DNA of 64,000 bases. Origin: Paraherbaspirillum soli. GTDB taxonomy: Bacteria > Pseudomonadota > Gammaproteobacteria > Burkholderiales > Burkholderiaceae_D. Position 1 is the stretch's first letter. Every line of letters starts with the position of its first letter. This document shows, piece after piece, positions 25,226 through 34,258 of this stretch. The notes under the pieces were generated by a model. The model did not search any database. It was not told where the DNA came from and worked only from the letters and a program-made list of their open reading frames with translations. The stretch is from the NCBI RefSeq assembly GCF_042654985.1, contig NZ_JBHSMT010000008.1, forward strand, positions 124,001 through 188,000. The letters run 5' to 3'. A program made the translations under genes and the position numbers.

Positions 25226-25288
25226 ATGCCGGTTGAATTTTATGCGGCGCAAACCCCCGGCAGACCGAATAAGAGCTCCGATTTATGA
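25226..25288 (+). CDS. possible 20-codon reading frame ahead of uvrA
   Basis: ATG at 25226 is preceded by GAAGGAGAGCAA, an ideal ribosome binding site, and opens MPVEFYAAQTPGRPNKSSDL before TGA. It ends 157 bases before uvrA. It could be a leader peptide, the remains of a truncated gene, or chance. Apart from this and the terminator nothing is seen in 25060-25445. Confidence 0.3.
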   Translation: MPVEFYAAQTPGRPNKSSDL

Positions 25289-25445
25289 TTTTCAAACCTG
25301 ATATAGTATCGGGCTGGTCCGTTCGACATAGCGCCTCGCGCTTACGGCAAACGTAGCTGCCAAAGGCCAAACGACGCGGCGCTACTGGGACTTTTGCCAT
25401 TCCAACAAGCCAACACTGCCAAAAAATTTACGCTGAAAGCGGTAC

Positions 25446-28298
25446 ATGGAAGAGATTCGCATCCGGGGTGCGCGCACGCACAACCTCAAGAACATCAATC
25501 TGGATTTACCTCGCAACAAACTGATCGTGATTACCGGACTGTCCGGTTCCGGCAAGTCGTCGCTGGCGTTTGACACGCTGTATGCGGAAGGGCAGCGCCG
25601 CTACGTCGAGTCGCTGTCGGCGTATGCGCGGCAGTTCCTGCAATTGATGGAAAAACCGGATGTCGATCTGATCGAGGGCCTGTCGCCGGCGATTTCGATC
25701 GAACAAAAAGCCACCTCGCACAACCCGCGCTCGACGGTCGGCACGGTGACTGAGATTCACGATTATTTGCGCCTGTTGTACGCCCGCGTCGGCACCCCGT
25801 ACTGCCCCGACCATCCCGAAAATCCGCTGGCGGCGCAATCGGTATCGCAAATGGTGGATGCGGTGCTGGCGATGCCGGAAGACACCAAGCTGATGATCCT
25901 GGCGCCGGTGGTGGCCAACCGCAAGGGCGAGCACGCCGATCTGTTCGAACAGATGCAGGCCCAGGGTTTTGTCCGCTTCCGGGTCCAGAGCGGCACCGGC
26001 GCCGCCAAGATTTATGAAGTCGACGAGCTGCCGAAGCTTAAGAAGACCGAGAAGCACACGATCGATGTCGTCATCGACCGGCTCAAGGTCAAGGCCGACA
26101 GCAAGCAGCGGCTGGCGGAAAGTTTTGAAACCGCGCTGCGCATCGCCGACGGCCGCGCCATCGCGCTGGAAATGGATAGCGCCGCCGAACACCTGTACTC
26201 CAACAAATTCGCCTGCGCAATCTGCGGCTATTCGTTGCAGGAACTGGAACCGCGGCTGTTCTCGTTCAACAACCCGATGGGCGCTTGCCCGGAATGCGAC
26301 GGCCTCGGCCATATCGAATTTTTCGATCCGAAGCGCATCGTCGCCTTCCCCAACCTGTCGCTCGCCAGCGGCGCGGTGAAGGGCTGGGACCGGCGCAATC
26401 AGTTTTACTTCCAGATGTTGACCAACATCGCCGCCCACTACGATTTCGATATCGACACCCCGTTTGAAAAGCTGACGGAAAAATCCCGGCAAGCAGTGCT
26501 GTACGGCTCCGGCCGCGAAACCATTCCGTTCACCTACGTCAACGAGCGCGGCCGCACCGTCATCAAGGAACACACCTTTGAAGGCGTGGTCAACAACCTG
26601 CAACGGCGCTACCGCGAAACCGACTCGATGGCGGTCAAGGAAGAGCTGGCCAAGTTCATCAATGAAAAGGAATGCCCGTCCTGCCGCGGCGCCCGCCTGC
26701 GGATCGAAGCGCGCTTCGTCAAGGTCGGCAACGGCAAGCAGGAACGCGCCATTTACGAAGTCGCCGCGACGCCGCTGCGCGAGACGCTGACCTTCTTCGA
26801 GAAGCTGAAGCTGACCGGCGCAAAAAAGGAAATCGCCGATCGCATCATCAAGGAAATCGTCTCGCGCCTGACCTTCCTCAACAATGTCGGCCTCGATTAC
26901 CTGTCGCTGGAACGCAGCGCCGACACCCTGTCCGGCGGCGAAGCGCAACGCATCCGTCTGGCGTCGCAAATCGGCTCCGGCCTGACCGGCGTCATGTACG
27001 TGCTGGACGAGCCGTCCATCGGCTTGCACCAGCGCGACAACGATCGCCTGATCGAAACCTTGCGCCACCTGCGCGACATCGGCAATAGCGTGCTGGTGGT
27101 GGAACACGATGAGGACGCGATCCGCACCGCCGACTACGTGGTCGACATGGGACTCGGAGCCGGCGTGCACGGCGGTGAAGTGATCGCCGAAGGCACGCTG
27201 GAACAAATTCTCAAAAGCAAAAAATCGCTGACCGCGAAATACCTGAACGGCACGCTCAAAATCGCGCTGCCGGAAAAGCGCACCGCCAAGAATCCCGATC
27301 GCCAATTCGTCATCAACGGCGCTACCGGCAACAACCTGAAGAACGTCACCATGCATTTGCCGGTCGGCTTGCTGACCTGCGTCACCGGCGTTTCCGGCTC
27401 GGGCAAATCGACCTTGGTCAACGACACGCTGTACCACGCCGCGGCCCGCCATCTGTACGGCTCGCAGGCGGAACCGGCAGCACATGAATCGATCAGCGGC
27501 CTGGAACATTTCGACAAAGTGATTTCGGTCGACCAGGCGCCGATCGGCCGCACCCCGCGCTCCAATCCGGCCACCTATACCGGCTTGTTTACGCCGATCC
27601 GCGATTTGTTCTCGACCGTGCCGACCGCCAAGGAACGCGGCTACAACGCCGGGCGTTTCTCGTTCAACGTCAAGGGCGGACGCTGCGAGGCCTGCCAGGG
27701 CGATGGCGTGATCAAGGTCGAGATGCACTTTTTGCCGGACGTCTACGTACCTTGCGACGTCTGCCACGGCAAGCGCTACAACCGCGAAACCCTGGAAGTG
27801 CAATACAAGGGCAAGAACATCACCGAAGTGCTGGGCATGACGGTCGAAGAAGCGCATGAATTCTTCAAACCGGTGCCGGTCATCGCCCGCAAATTGCACA
27901 CGCTGCTGGATGTCGGCCTCGGCTACATCCGCCTCGGCCAAAGCGCGACCACGCTGTCCGGCGGCGAAGCGCAACGCGTCAAACTGTCGCTGGAACTGTC
28001 CAAGCGCGACACCGGCCGCACGCTCTACATCCTGGACGAACCGACCACCGGCCTGCACTTCCACGACATCGACCTGCTGCTGAAAGTGATCCATCGCCTG
28101 CGCAATCAAGGCAACACGGTGGTCATCATCGAACACAATCTGGACGTCATCAAAACCGCCGACTGGCTGATCGACCTGGGACCGGAAGGCGGCGCCGGCG
28201 GCGGCCGCATCATTGCCACCGGCACGCCGGAAGAAGTGGCCGCAAACCCGGCCAGCGTCACCGGGAAATACCTGGGGCCATTACTAAAGAAAAAATAG
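25446..28298 (+). CDS. uvrA: excinuclease ABC subunit A
   Basis: A 950-residue UvrA, the DNA-damage sensor of nucleotide excision repair, which loads UvrB. Two ABC modules are complete: Walker A GLSGSGKSS (31-39) and VSGSGKST, signatures LSGGEAQRIRL and LSGGEAQRVKL, with LDEP Walker B segments. Zinc-binding cysteine sets occur at CAICG...CPEC and CEACQGDG...CDVC. The length fits the family. No clear ribosome binding site precedes the ATG. No LexA box with CTG-N10-CAG spacing was found upstream. Confidence 0.97.
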   Translation: MEEIRIRGARTHNLKNINLDLPRNKLIVITGLSGSGKSSLAFDTLYAEGQRRYVESLSAYARQFLQLMEKPDVDLIEGLSPAISIEQKATSHNPRSTVGTVTEIHDYLRLLYARVGTPYCPDHPENPLAAQSVSQMVDAVLAMPEDTKLMILAPVVANRKGEHADLFEQMQAQGFVRFRVQSGTGAAKIYEVDELPKLKKTEKHTIDVVIDRLKVKADSKQRLAESFETALRIADGRAIALEMDSAAEHLYSNKFACAICGYSLQELEPRLFSFNNPMGACPECDGLGHIEFFDPKRIVAFPNLSLASGAVKGWDRRNQFYFQMLTNIAAHYDFDIDTPFEKLTEKSRQAVLYGSGRETIPFTYVNERGRTVIKEHTFEGVVNNLQRRYRETDSMAVKEELAKFINEKECPSCRGARLRIEARFVKVGNGKQERAIYEVAATPLRETLTFFEKLKLTGAKKEIADRIIKEIVSRLTFLNNVGLDYLSLERSADTLSGGEAQRIRLASQIGSGLTGVMYVLDEPSIGLHQRDNDRLIETLRHLRDIGNSVLVVEHDEDAIRTADYVVDMGLGAGVHGGEVIAEGTLEQILKSKKSLTAKYLNGTLKIALPEKRTAKNPDRQFVINGATGNNLKNVTMHLPVGLLTCVTGVSGSGKSTLVNDTLYHAAARHLYGSQAEPAAHESISGLEHFDKVISVDQAPIGRTPRSNPATYTGLFTPIRDLFSTVPTAKERGYNAGRFSFNVKGGRCEACQGDGVIKVEMHFLPDVYVPCDVCHGKRYNRETLEVQYKGKNITEVLGMTVEEAHEFFKPVPVIARKLHTLLDVGLGYIRLGQSATTLSGGEAQRVKLSLELSKRDTGRTLYILDEPTTGLHFHDIDLLLKVIHRLRNQGNTVVIIEHNLDVIKTADWLIDLGPEGGAGGGRIIATGTPEEVAANPASVTGKYLGPLLKKK

Positions 28299-28393
28299 TA
28301 GGGCGGAAAAGCGCAGCGCCTTCCGCCGTTCTGGATGCGTCGAACGCATGTGGTACATCCAATGGCGGATAACGCTACGCTCATCCGCCCTAC
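28298..28393. repeat. REP/BIME-type palindromic repeat after uvrA
   Basis: Two inverted copies of a REP-like unit. GTAGGGCGGAAAAGCGCAGC begins the left unit and the reverse complement of the right end reads GTAGGGCGGATGAGCGTAGC. Each unit is itself a small hairpin (GGCGGA...TCCGCC). The element begins inside the uvrA stop codon and ends 55 bases before the dioxygenase gene. It resembles widespread proteobacterial REP sequences, which protect mRNA ends or bind gyrase and IHF. It is unrelated to the 120-bp repeat family. Confidence 0.8.
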
Positions 28394-28447
28394 TTCTTCA
28401 TATTTTTGCGTAAGCCCTGACCATCATCGTTTTCGGAGATAGCGGCA

Positions 28448-29227
28448 ATGTCCACCAGCACCAAAGCAGCGCTCTCTGCTGCGCAAGTAAATGCTTTTGA
28501 AAAAGACGGATTCCTGATCCTGCCGCGCATGGTAGCGGCCGCCGACTGCGAAGTGATGGTCGCGACCACCAACGCCCATCTGGCGCAGGCGCTGCCGCCG
28601 CTGGAATACGAAGCGGATGTCGGTTACGCCGGCGCGCCGACTTCGCTCGACAGCGTCGGCGGCCGCACAGCGCGCCGCTTGCGCGATGCTTACCACCGGC
28701 ACGATTCGTACCGCCGGTGGGCCACCAATCCGCAACTGGTGGCGATGCTGGAACAACTGCTGGGCGAGCGCGTCTGCCTTACTTTGTCGCACCACAATTG
28801 CGTGATGACCAAGCACCCGCACTTCGGCACCGCGACCGGCTGGCATCGCGATATCCGCTATTGGTCCTTCCCTCGCAATGAACTGATTTCGGTCTGGCTG
28901 GCACTCGACAACGAGGACGAAAACAACGGCGGCCTGCGCTTCATCCCCGGCTCGCATCGGATCGACATCCAGCGCGGGCAAATGGACGATCTGGATTTCC
29001 TGCGTCCCGACGTGGCGGAAAATCAAGCCTTGTTTGCGCAGGGCAAAGCGGTGCAGCTGAACCGGGGCGATGTGGTGTTTTTCCATAGCGGCCTGTTCCA
29101 TGCCGCCGGCCGGAACAACAGCGAACTGGTGAAAGAATCCGTCGTGTTTGCCTATCACGGACTGAGCAATCCGCCGATCGCCGGCAGCCGCTCGGCTGCG
29201 GCCGAAAGTATTTTGCTGGGCGTTTGA
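28448..29227 (+). CDS. phytanoyl-CoA dioxygenase (PhyH) family protein
   Basis: A 259-residue Fe(II)/2-oxoglutarate-dependent oxygenase of the PhyH family. The iron ligands are visible as His133 and Asp135 (GWHRDIRYWS) and distal His218 (LFHAAGRN), with Arg222 placed to bind 2-oxoglutarate. The double-stranded beta-helix signature LRFIPGSHR is present. It hydroxylates an unknown small molecule, as members act on lipids, ectoine, halogenated or secondary metabolites. Its stop codon is directly followed by the start of the LysE-type exporter, so the two are translationally coupled, and the exporter may move the product or a precursor. Confidence 0.85.
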   Translation: MSTSTKAALSAAQVNAFEKDGFLILPRMVAAADCEVMVATTNAHLAQALPPLEYEADVGYAGAPTSLDSVGGRTARRLRDAYHRHDSYRRWATNPQLVAMLEQLLGERVCLTLSHHNCVMTKHPHFGTATGWHRDIRYWSFPRNELISVWLALDNEDENNGGLRFIPGSHRIDIQRGQMDDLDFLRPDVAENQALFAQGKAVQLNRGDVVFFHSGLFHAAGRNNSELVKESVVFAYHGLSNPPIAGSRSAAAESILLGV

Positions 29228-29827
29228 ATGGCGGTATTTAGCTATGGCTTCCTGGTTGGGCTTTCGCTGATCCTGGCGATAGGAAGCCAAAATGCCTTCG
29301 TTCTGAAGCAGGGTATTCGCGGCCGGCATGTTTTCTGGGTCTGTCTCAGCTGCGCCGTTTCCGACGCGCTATTGATCGCCATTGGCGTTTCCGGCTTTTA
29401 TGTGTTGATCAAAGAAATGCCGTGGATCGATACTTTGTCTAGGTATGGCGGCGCCGCATTCTTATTTTGGTATGGCTGGCGCAGCTTGATGGCTGCGTTG
29501 AAAACTTCCGCTTCGTTGTTGCCAAGCGAGAAGGAGGAAGCTTCGTTAATCAGGACGCTTGGCATCTGCCTGGCGCTGACGTTTCTCAATCCGCATGTCT
29601 ATTTGGACACGGTTGTGTTGCTGGGCTCGGTATCGACAAAATTTCCCGGCGAGTCTTTTCCGTTTTGGGCAGGCGCTGCCACCGCCTCTTTTCTATTCTT
29701 TTTTATGCTCGGCTATGGCGCTGCATTTCTAAGGCCGGTTTTCGAAAAACCGCGATCATGGAAAATCCTGGAGTGCATCATCTGGATCGTGATGTGGGCC
29801 ATCGCCCTGCGTTTGATTATTGAATAA
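29228..29827 (+). CDS. LysE/ArgO family amino-acid exporter
   Basis: A 199-residue inner-membrane protein with about six hydrophobic helices. The N-terminal signature GLSLILAIGSQNAFVLKQGI is typical of LysE/ArgO exporters for basic amino acids. It begins directly after the stop codon of the PhyH gene without its own clear ribosome binding site, implying coupled translation. It is convergent with the CPA2 antiporter gene, with only 15 bases between the stops. Confidence 0.9.
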   Translation: MAVFSYGFLVGLSLILAIGSQNAFVLKQGIRGRHVFWVCLSCAVSDALLIAIGVSGFYVLIKEMPWIDTLSRYGGAAFLFWYGWRSLMAALKTSASLLPSEKEEASLIRTLGICLALTFLNPHVYLDTVVLLGSVSTKFPGESFPFWAGAATASFLFFFMLGYGAAFLRPVFEKPRSWKILECIIWIVMWAIALRLIIE

Positions 29828-29842
29828 ACCCCTCAGGGCACC

Positions 29843-31834
29843 TCAAGCTTGCAGCAGCCGCCCCTCAGCCCTGGAAATGCCCTCCGCCGCGCCGCGCAGC
29901 ACCACGATGTCACCCGCCTCCAGCACTGTTTCCGGCGTCACGGCGATGCCCGCCCTGCCGCGCCGCACTGCCGTGACTTCTGCGCCGCATTCCGCCAGCG
30001 CCAGCAGCGCCAGCGACTTGCCGACGGCGGCCGCGCCATCCGGCAGCGCCACCGAATGCAGACGTACCTGCAAGTGATCTTCATCGTCGGGAACATCGCT
30101 GACGCCGTGGAAATACCCGCGCAGCGCTGCATAACGCTCGTCGCGCGACGCCTGCACCCGATGCACCACCCGGCGCAACGGCACGCCCAGCATGACCAGC
30201 GCGTGCGAGGCCAGCATCAGGCTGCCTTCGATCGCCTCCGGCACCACTTCGGTCGCGCCGGCGGCACGCAGTTTGTCGAGATCGGTGTCGTCGTAACTGC
30301 GCACGATCACCGGCAGCGCCGGCGCCAGCTCGTTCACATGGCGCAGCACTTTCAATGCCGATGGCGTGCTGGCGTAAGTGATCACCAGCGCGGCGGCGCG
30401 ATGCAAGCCGGCCGCCACCAGGCTTTCGCGGCGCGAGGCATCGCCGTAGGACACCTGGGCGCCGGCCGACCGCGCATCGCGCACCCGATCGGGATCGAGG
30501 TCGAGTGCGTGATAAGCGATGCCCTCCTCTTCCAGCAACTTGGCCAGACTTTGACCGCTACGGCCGAAGCCGGCGATGATCACGTGCTTCTTGGTCGCCA
30601 TGGTGCGGGCCGCGAGCTGGGTCAGCGCCAGCGATTGCATCATCCATTCATTGGCCGACAGCTTCATCGCGATCGCATCGGATTGCGCCAGGATGAACGG
30701 TGCGGCCAGCATCGACAACACCATCGACGCCAGGATCAACTGGATGATCAACGGATCCATCAGCCGCAAGCCACCAGCCTGGCTCAGTAGCACGAAGCCG
30801 AATTCGCCGGCCTGCGCCAGCGCCAGACCGGTGCGCAAGGCAACGCCGCTGGACGAGCCGAATATTTTTGAAAGCGCGGCGATCAGCGCAAATTTGAGCA
30901 GCACCGGACCGCTTAGCAGCAGCAATACCAGCCACCAGTTTTCGATCACCAAACGCAAATTCAGCAGCATGCCTATGGTGATGAAGAACAACCCCAGCAG
31001 CACATCGCGAAACGATCTGATGTCCTCTTCCACCTGGTGCTTGTATTCGGTTTCCGAGATCAGCATGCCGGCGATAAACGCTCCCAGCGCCAGCGATAGC
31101 CCCGCACGCTCGGTAATCCAGGCGGCGCCCAGTGTGACCAGCAGCAGGTTGAGCATGAACAGCTCTTGCGAGCGGCGCCTGACCACGACCTGGAACCAGT
31201 TGCGCATCAGCTTCTGACCGAAAAACAGCAGCAGCACCAGCACGACGACGGCTTTGGCGCTGGCCCAGGCCAAGGTCAGCAGCAGGTTGTCAGAATGTTG
31301 GGCCAAGGCCGGAACGATGATCAGCAACGGCACCAGCGCCAGATCCTGGAACAGCAGGATGCCGATGATGCGGCGGCCGTGTTCGGTTTCCAGCTCCAGC
31401 CGTTCGCTCAGCAATTTCGAAATGATGGCGGTGGACGACATGCTCAAGGCTCCGCCCAGCGCGAACGCCGCTTGCCAGCTGATATGGAACCATCGCGGCA
31501 GCAGTGTGGCCAGCGCCCAGCCCAACAGCATGGTGGCGGCGATTGTCACCATCACTTGCGCCAGGCCGAGGCCGAATACCAAGTGACGCATGGCCGTCAA
31601 CTTGGGCAGCGAAAACTCCAGCCCGATCGAGAACATCAAAAACACCACGCCGAATTCGGCCAGCGCATGGGTCGCCGCACTATCCTCGGCAAACCCCAAC
31701 GCATGCGGCCCGATCAGAATGCCGACCGCGAGATAGCCCAGCATCGGCGGCAGATGAAAGGTGCGAAACGCCACCACCCCCAGCACGGCGCATCCAAGCA
31801 AAAGAATCGTGAGTTCAAGTCCGGAAAGCATCAT
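29843..31834 (-). CDS. CPA2 family cation:proton antiporter with RCK domain (KefB/KefC/YbaL-like)
   Basis: A 663-residue protein. Residues 1-380 form about 12-13 membrane helices of the Na+/H+ exchanger fold (MLSGLELTILLLGCAVLGV at the start). A TrkA-N/RCK domain follows with the nucleotide-binding motif IIAGFGRSGQSLAKLLEEEG and a later acidic residue (ALDLDPDRV), then a TrkA-C domain at the end. It exports K+ or Na+ in exchange for H+, gated by nucleotides or electrophile signals. The start was placed at the ATGATG at 31834-31829; a TTG five codons upstream is possible. Divergent from kdsD. Confidence 0.88.
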   Translation of the reverse strand: MMLSGLELTILLLGCAVLGVVAFRTFHLPPMLGYLAVGILIGPHALGFAEDSAATHALAEFGVVFLMFSIGLEFSLPKLTAMRHLVFGLGLAQVMVTIAATMLLGWALATLLPRWFHISWQAAFALGGALSMSSTAIISKLLSERLELETEHGRRIIGILLFQDLALVPLLIIVPALAQHSDNLLLTLAWASAKAVVVLVLLLFFGQKLMRNWFQVVVRRRSQELFMLNLLLVTLGAAWITERAGLSLALGAFIAGMLISETEYKHQVEEDIRSFRDVLLGLFFITIGMLLNLRLVIENWWLVLLLLSGPVLLKFALIAALSKIFGSSSGVALRTGLALAQAGEFGFVLLSQAGGLRLMDPLIIQLILASMVLSMLAAPFILAQSDAIAMKLSANEWMMQSLALTQLAARTMATKKHVIIAGFGRSGQSLAKLLEEEGIAYHALDLDPDRVRDARSAGAQVSYGDASRRESLVAAGLHRAAALVITYASTPSALKVLRHVNELAPALPVIVRSYDDTDLDKLRAAGATEVVPEAIEGSLMLASHALVMLGVPLRRVVHRVQASRDERYAALRGYFHGVSDVPDDEDHLQVRLHSVALPDGAAAVGKSLALLALAECGAEVTAVRRGRAGIAVTPETVLEAGDIVVLRGAAEGISRAEGRLLQA

Positions 31835-31986
31835 CGCCAATCTAGTCAATTAGTCTTGCAGTCAAGCTTAAGAATCAAGCTTATTAATAATTTGTATTTT
31901 TTACAGCAACTATCATCAATTGCTGCAAGAAGCAGATTAATTGTTTCCGACTGACACTGGCAAGTTTTTTGCTTTGAGAATTCGTT

Positions 31987-31992
31987 TATACT
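31987..31992 (+). promoter_or_regulatory. -10 box of kdsD, suggesting a leaderless or very short-leader mRNA
   Basis: TATACT lies only 6 bases before the kdsD ATG at 31999. If used, transcription would begin at or next to the start codon. The -35 region (TTTTTTGC) is weak, and no ribosome binding site is present between the box and the ATG, which agrees with leaderless translation. Confidence 0.4.
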
Positions 31993-31998
31993 TTCGGG

Positions 31999-33018
31999 AT
32001 GAGTGTAACCGACGCCAAAATCTTGCCAAAATCCTTTCACGCCATCCGTGCGCTTGAGCTTGCTCGCGAAACCCTGCAAATCGAAGCCGATGCCATCATC
32101 GCATTGAGAAATCGGATTTCCGATCAGGCCGACGATCCTTTTGCCATCGCCGTTGAATTGCTGCTCAACTGTAGCGGCCGGGTGGTCGTATCAGGCATCG
32201 GCAAATCCGGCCATATCGCCCGCAAAATTGCGGCGACACTGGCTTCCACCGGCACCCCTGCCTTGTTCATCCATCCTGCCGAAGCGGCGCATGGCGATCT
32301 TGGCATGGTGACTGAAAACGATACTTTCATCGCCATTTCCAACTCGGGCGAAACCTCCGAGTTGATGGCGATTGTGCCGACCGTCAAGCGGATGGGCGCC
32401 ACCCTGATTGCGATGACCGGCAGCGACAGCTCGGCGCTGGCGCAACTGGCCACGGTCCACCTCAACGTGCGGGTCGACCAGGAAGCCTGTCCATTGAACC
32501 TGGCGCCGACCGCCAGCACCACCGCCACGCTGGCGCTGGGCGATGCGCTGGCGGTAGCGCTGCTGGACGCGCGCGGCTTCCGCGAAGAAGACTTCGCCCG
32601 CTCGCACCCGGGCGGCGCGCTCGGACGCCGGCTGCTGACCCATGTACGCGATGTGATGCGCAGCGGCGATGCGATTCCGGCGGTGACCGCCGAGGTCTCG
32701 CTGTCGGCGGCACTGCTTGAAATCACCCGCAAGGGGATGGCGATGACCGCCGTGGTGGATGATCGTTATCACGCGATCGGCGTGTTTACCGACGGCGATC
32801 TGCGCCGCCTGATCGAACAGATCCAGGATTTCACCAATGTCACGATTGCCGATGTGATGCATGCCAATCCACGCACCATCGGTCCCGATCAACTGGCGGT
32901 CGATGCGGTGCACATGATGGAGCAATACCGCATCAATCAATTGCTGGTGGCGGATGCCGAAGGCAAGCTGGTCGGCGCCCTGCACATCCATGATCTGACC
33001 CGCGCCAAGGTTATCTGA
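31999..33018 (+). CDS. kdsD: D-arabinose 5-phosphate isomerase
   Basis: A 339-residue KpsF/GutQ/KdsD-family enzyme that converts ribulose 5-phosphate to arabinose 5-phosphate, the first step of Kdo synthesis for LPS. An N-terminal SIS domain carries SGIGKSGHIARKIAATLAST and the catalytic EAAHGDLGM segment; two CBS domains follow (about 215-335). It is the first gene of an envelope operon; its stop overlaps the kdsC start (TGATG). Confidence 0.95.
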   Translation: MSVTDAKILPKSFHAIRALELARETLQIEADAIIALRNRISDQADDPFAIAVELLLNCSGRVVVSGIGKSGHIARKIAATLASTGTPALFIHPAEAAHGDLGMVTENDTFIAISNSGETSELMAIVPTVKRMGATLIAMTGSDSSALAQLATVHLNVRVDQEACPLNLAPTASTTATLALGDALAVALLDARGFREEDFARSHPGGALGRRLLTHVRDVMRSGDAIPAVTAEVSLSAALLEITRKGMAMTAVVDDRYHAIGVFTDGDLRRLIEQIQDFTNVTIADVMHANPRTIGPDQLAVDAVHMMEQYRINQLLVADAEGKLVGALHIHDLTRAKVI

Positions 33019-33614
33019 TGTCGGCCGCCACTTCGATCATTGCCACCGATAGCGGGACGCCGAGCGCAGACGTGCTGGCACGCGCGGCACGGGTGCGCCT
33101 GATGATCTTTGACGTCGATGGCGTGCTGACCGACGGCGGCCTGCTGTATGGCGCCGATGGCGAACAGCTCAAGCGCTTTAACGCGCTGGATGGTCACGGC
33201 ATCAAGCAATTGCAGCAATCGGGCGTCGCCACCGCGATCATCAGCGCGCGCCAGTCCGGCATTGTCAGCCGCCGCGCCGGCGATCTCGGCATTGCGCATG
33301 TGCAGCAAGGCGTGCACGACAAATACGCTGCATTTGTAAAGTTAATGGCACAACTCGGATTAAGCGAAGATGCCTGCGGATTCATCGGCGACGACGTGAT
33401 CGACTTGCCTATCCTGTCATGCGCAGGATTTGCCGTCAGCGTCCCCAACGGCCATAGCGACGTCAAATCCCGCGTCCACTATGTGACCCAGGCCAGCGGC
33501 GGCCATGGTGCGGCGCGCGAGGTGTGCGATTTGATCATGCGTGCGCAACATACCTATGACGCCACGCTGGCCACTTATCTGCGCACCAATCCGCTGAATA
33601 AAAATCCGGCATGA
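33018..33614 (+). CDS. kdsC: 3-deoxy-D-manno-octulosonate 8-phosphate phosphatase
   Basis: A 198-residue C0-type HAD phosphatase that removes the phosphate from Kdo-8-P. The nucleophile motif FDVDGVLTDG and the later GDDVIDLP metal-binding motif are complete. It overlaps kdsD by one base and lptC by four (ATGA), consistent with coupled translation. Confidence 0.95.
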   Translation: MSAATSIIATDSGTPSADVLARAARVRLMIFDVDGVLTDGGLLYGADGEQLKRFNALDGHGIKQLQQSGVATAIISARQSGIVSRRAGDLGIAHVQQGVHDKYAAFVKLMAQLGLSEDACGFIGDDVIDLPILSCAGFAVSVPNGHSDVKSRVHYVTQASGGHGAAREVCDLIMRAQHTYDATLATYLRTNPLNKNPA

Positions 33615-34204
33615 AGAACCTCCGTTCCGCTTATCGCTTTCGCTTCATTCTGCTGCTGGTGCTGGTTACCTTGCTGGCGCTCGGCAGTTTCTGGCTGGTG
33701 CAAGTGATGCGCAAGGATACCGAAGACATGCTGCCGCATCAGACGCGGACCGAGCCTGATTATTACGTCGAGAAATTCAACTATGTGCAGATGTCATTGA
33801 GCGGCCAGGCGCGCTACAACATCTCGGGCGACCTCCTCACGCACAATCCGGCAGACGATTCATTTGACGTTCAAAAGCCGCTGATCCACAGCCTGGACAA
33901 AACCAAGCCGCCAATGAATCTGCGCGCCGAGCGCGCCAAGATCGAGGACAACAACAGCAAGGTGCACTTGTACGGCGACGTCAATGCGGATCGCCCGCGC
34001 ACACCGCTGGCTGACAATTTTCACCTGAAGTCCGAATACTTGTTGCTGCTGCCTGACGATGACGTGATACAGACCGACAAGCCGGTCGAGATCACGCTGG
34101 GGCAATCGATATTGAATGGCACCGGCATGCACTTCAACAACGCCACGCGCGAATTGAAGTTGTCGAGCAAGGTGCGAGGCGTATTTCACCCAGCGCCGCA
34201 TTAA
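33611..34204 (+). CDS. lptC: LPS export system protein LptC
   Basis: A 197-residue single-pass inner-membrane protein. Residues 10-32 form the N-terminal anchor (FILLLVLVTLLALGSFWLVQ) and the rest is the periplasmic beta-jellyroll that takes LPS from LptB2FG and passes it to LptA. Sequence conservation in this family is low; the call rests on anchor, size and position between kdsC and lptA. Confidence 0.9.
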   Translation: MKNLRSAYRFRFILLLVLVTLLALGSFWLVQVMRKDTEDMLPHQTRTEPDYYVEKFNYVQMSLSGQARYNISGDLLTHNPADDSFDVQKPLIHSLDKTKPPMNLRAERAKIEDNNSKVHLYGDVNADRPRTPLADNFHLKSEYLLLLPDDDVIQTDKPVEITLGQSILNGTGMHFNNATRELKLSSKVRGVFHPAPH

Positions 34205-34258
34205 CCGATCGGACTTCGTCAGATGCAACGCGGCCCTATTCTTCACCCAGGATTCAAC

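Noticed and set aside
25290..25320. LexA (SOS) box before uvrA
   Set aside because: CTGATATAGTATCGG only partly resembles the box and lacks the second half CAG at the correct spacing.
25506..28136. Very long minus-strand open frame (876 codons) antisense to uvrA
   Set aside because: It lies wholly opposite the clear uvrA gene, has a composition expected of a complementary frame in GC-rich DNA, and resembles no protein family.
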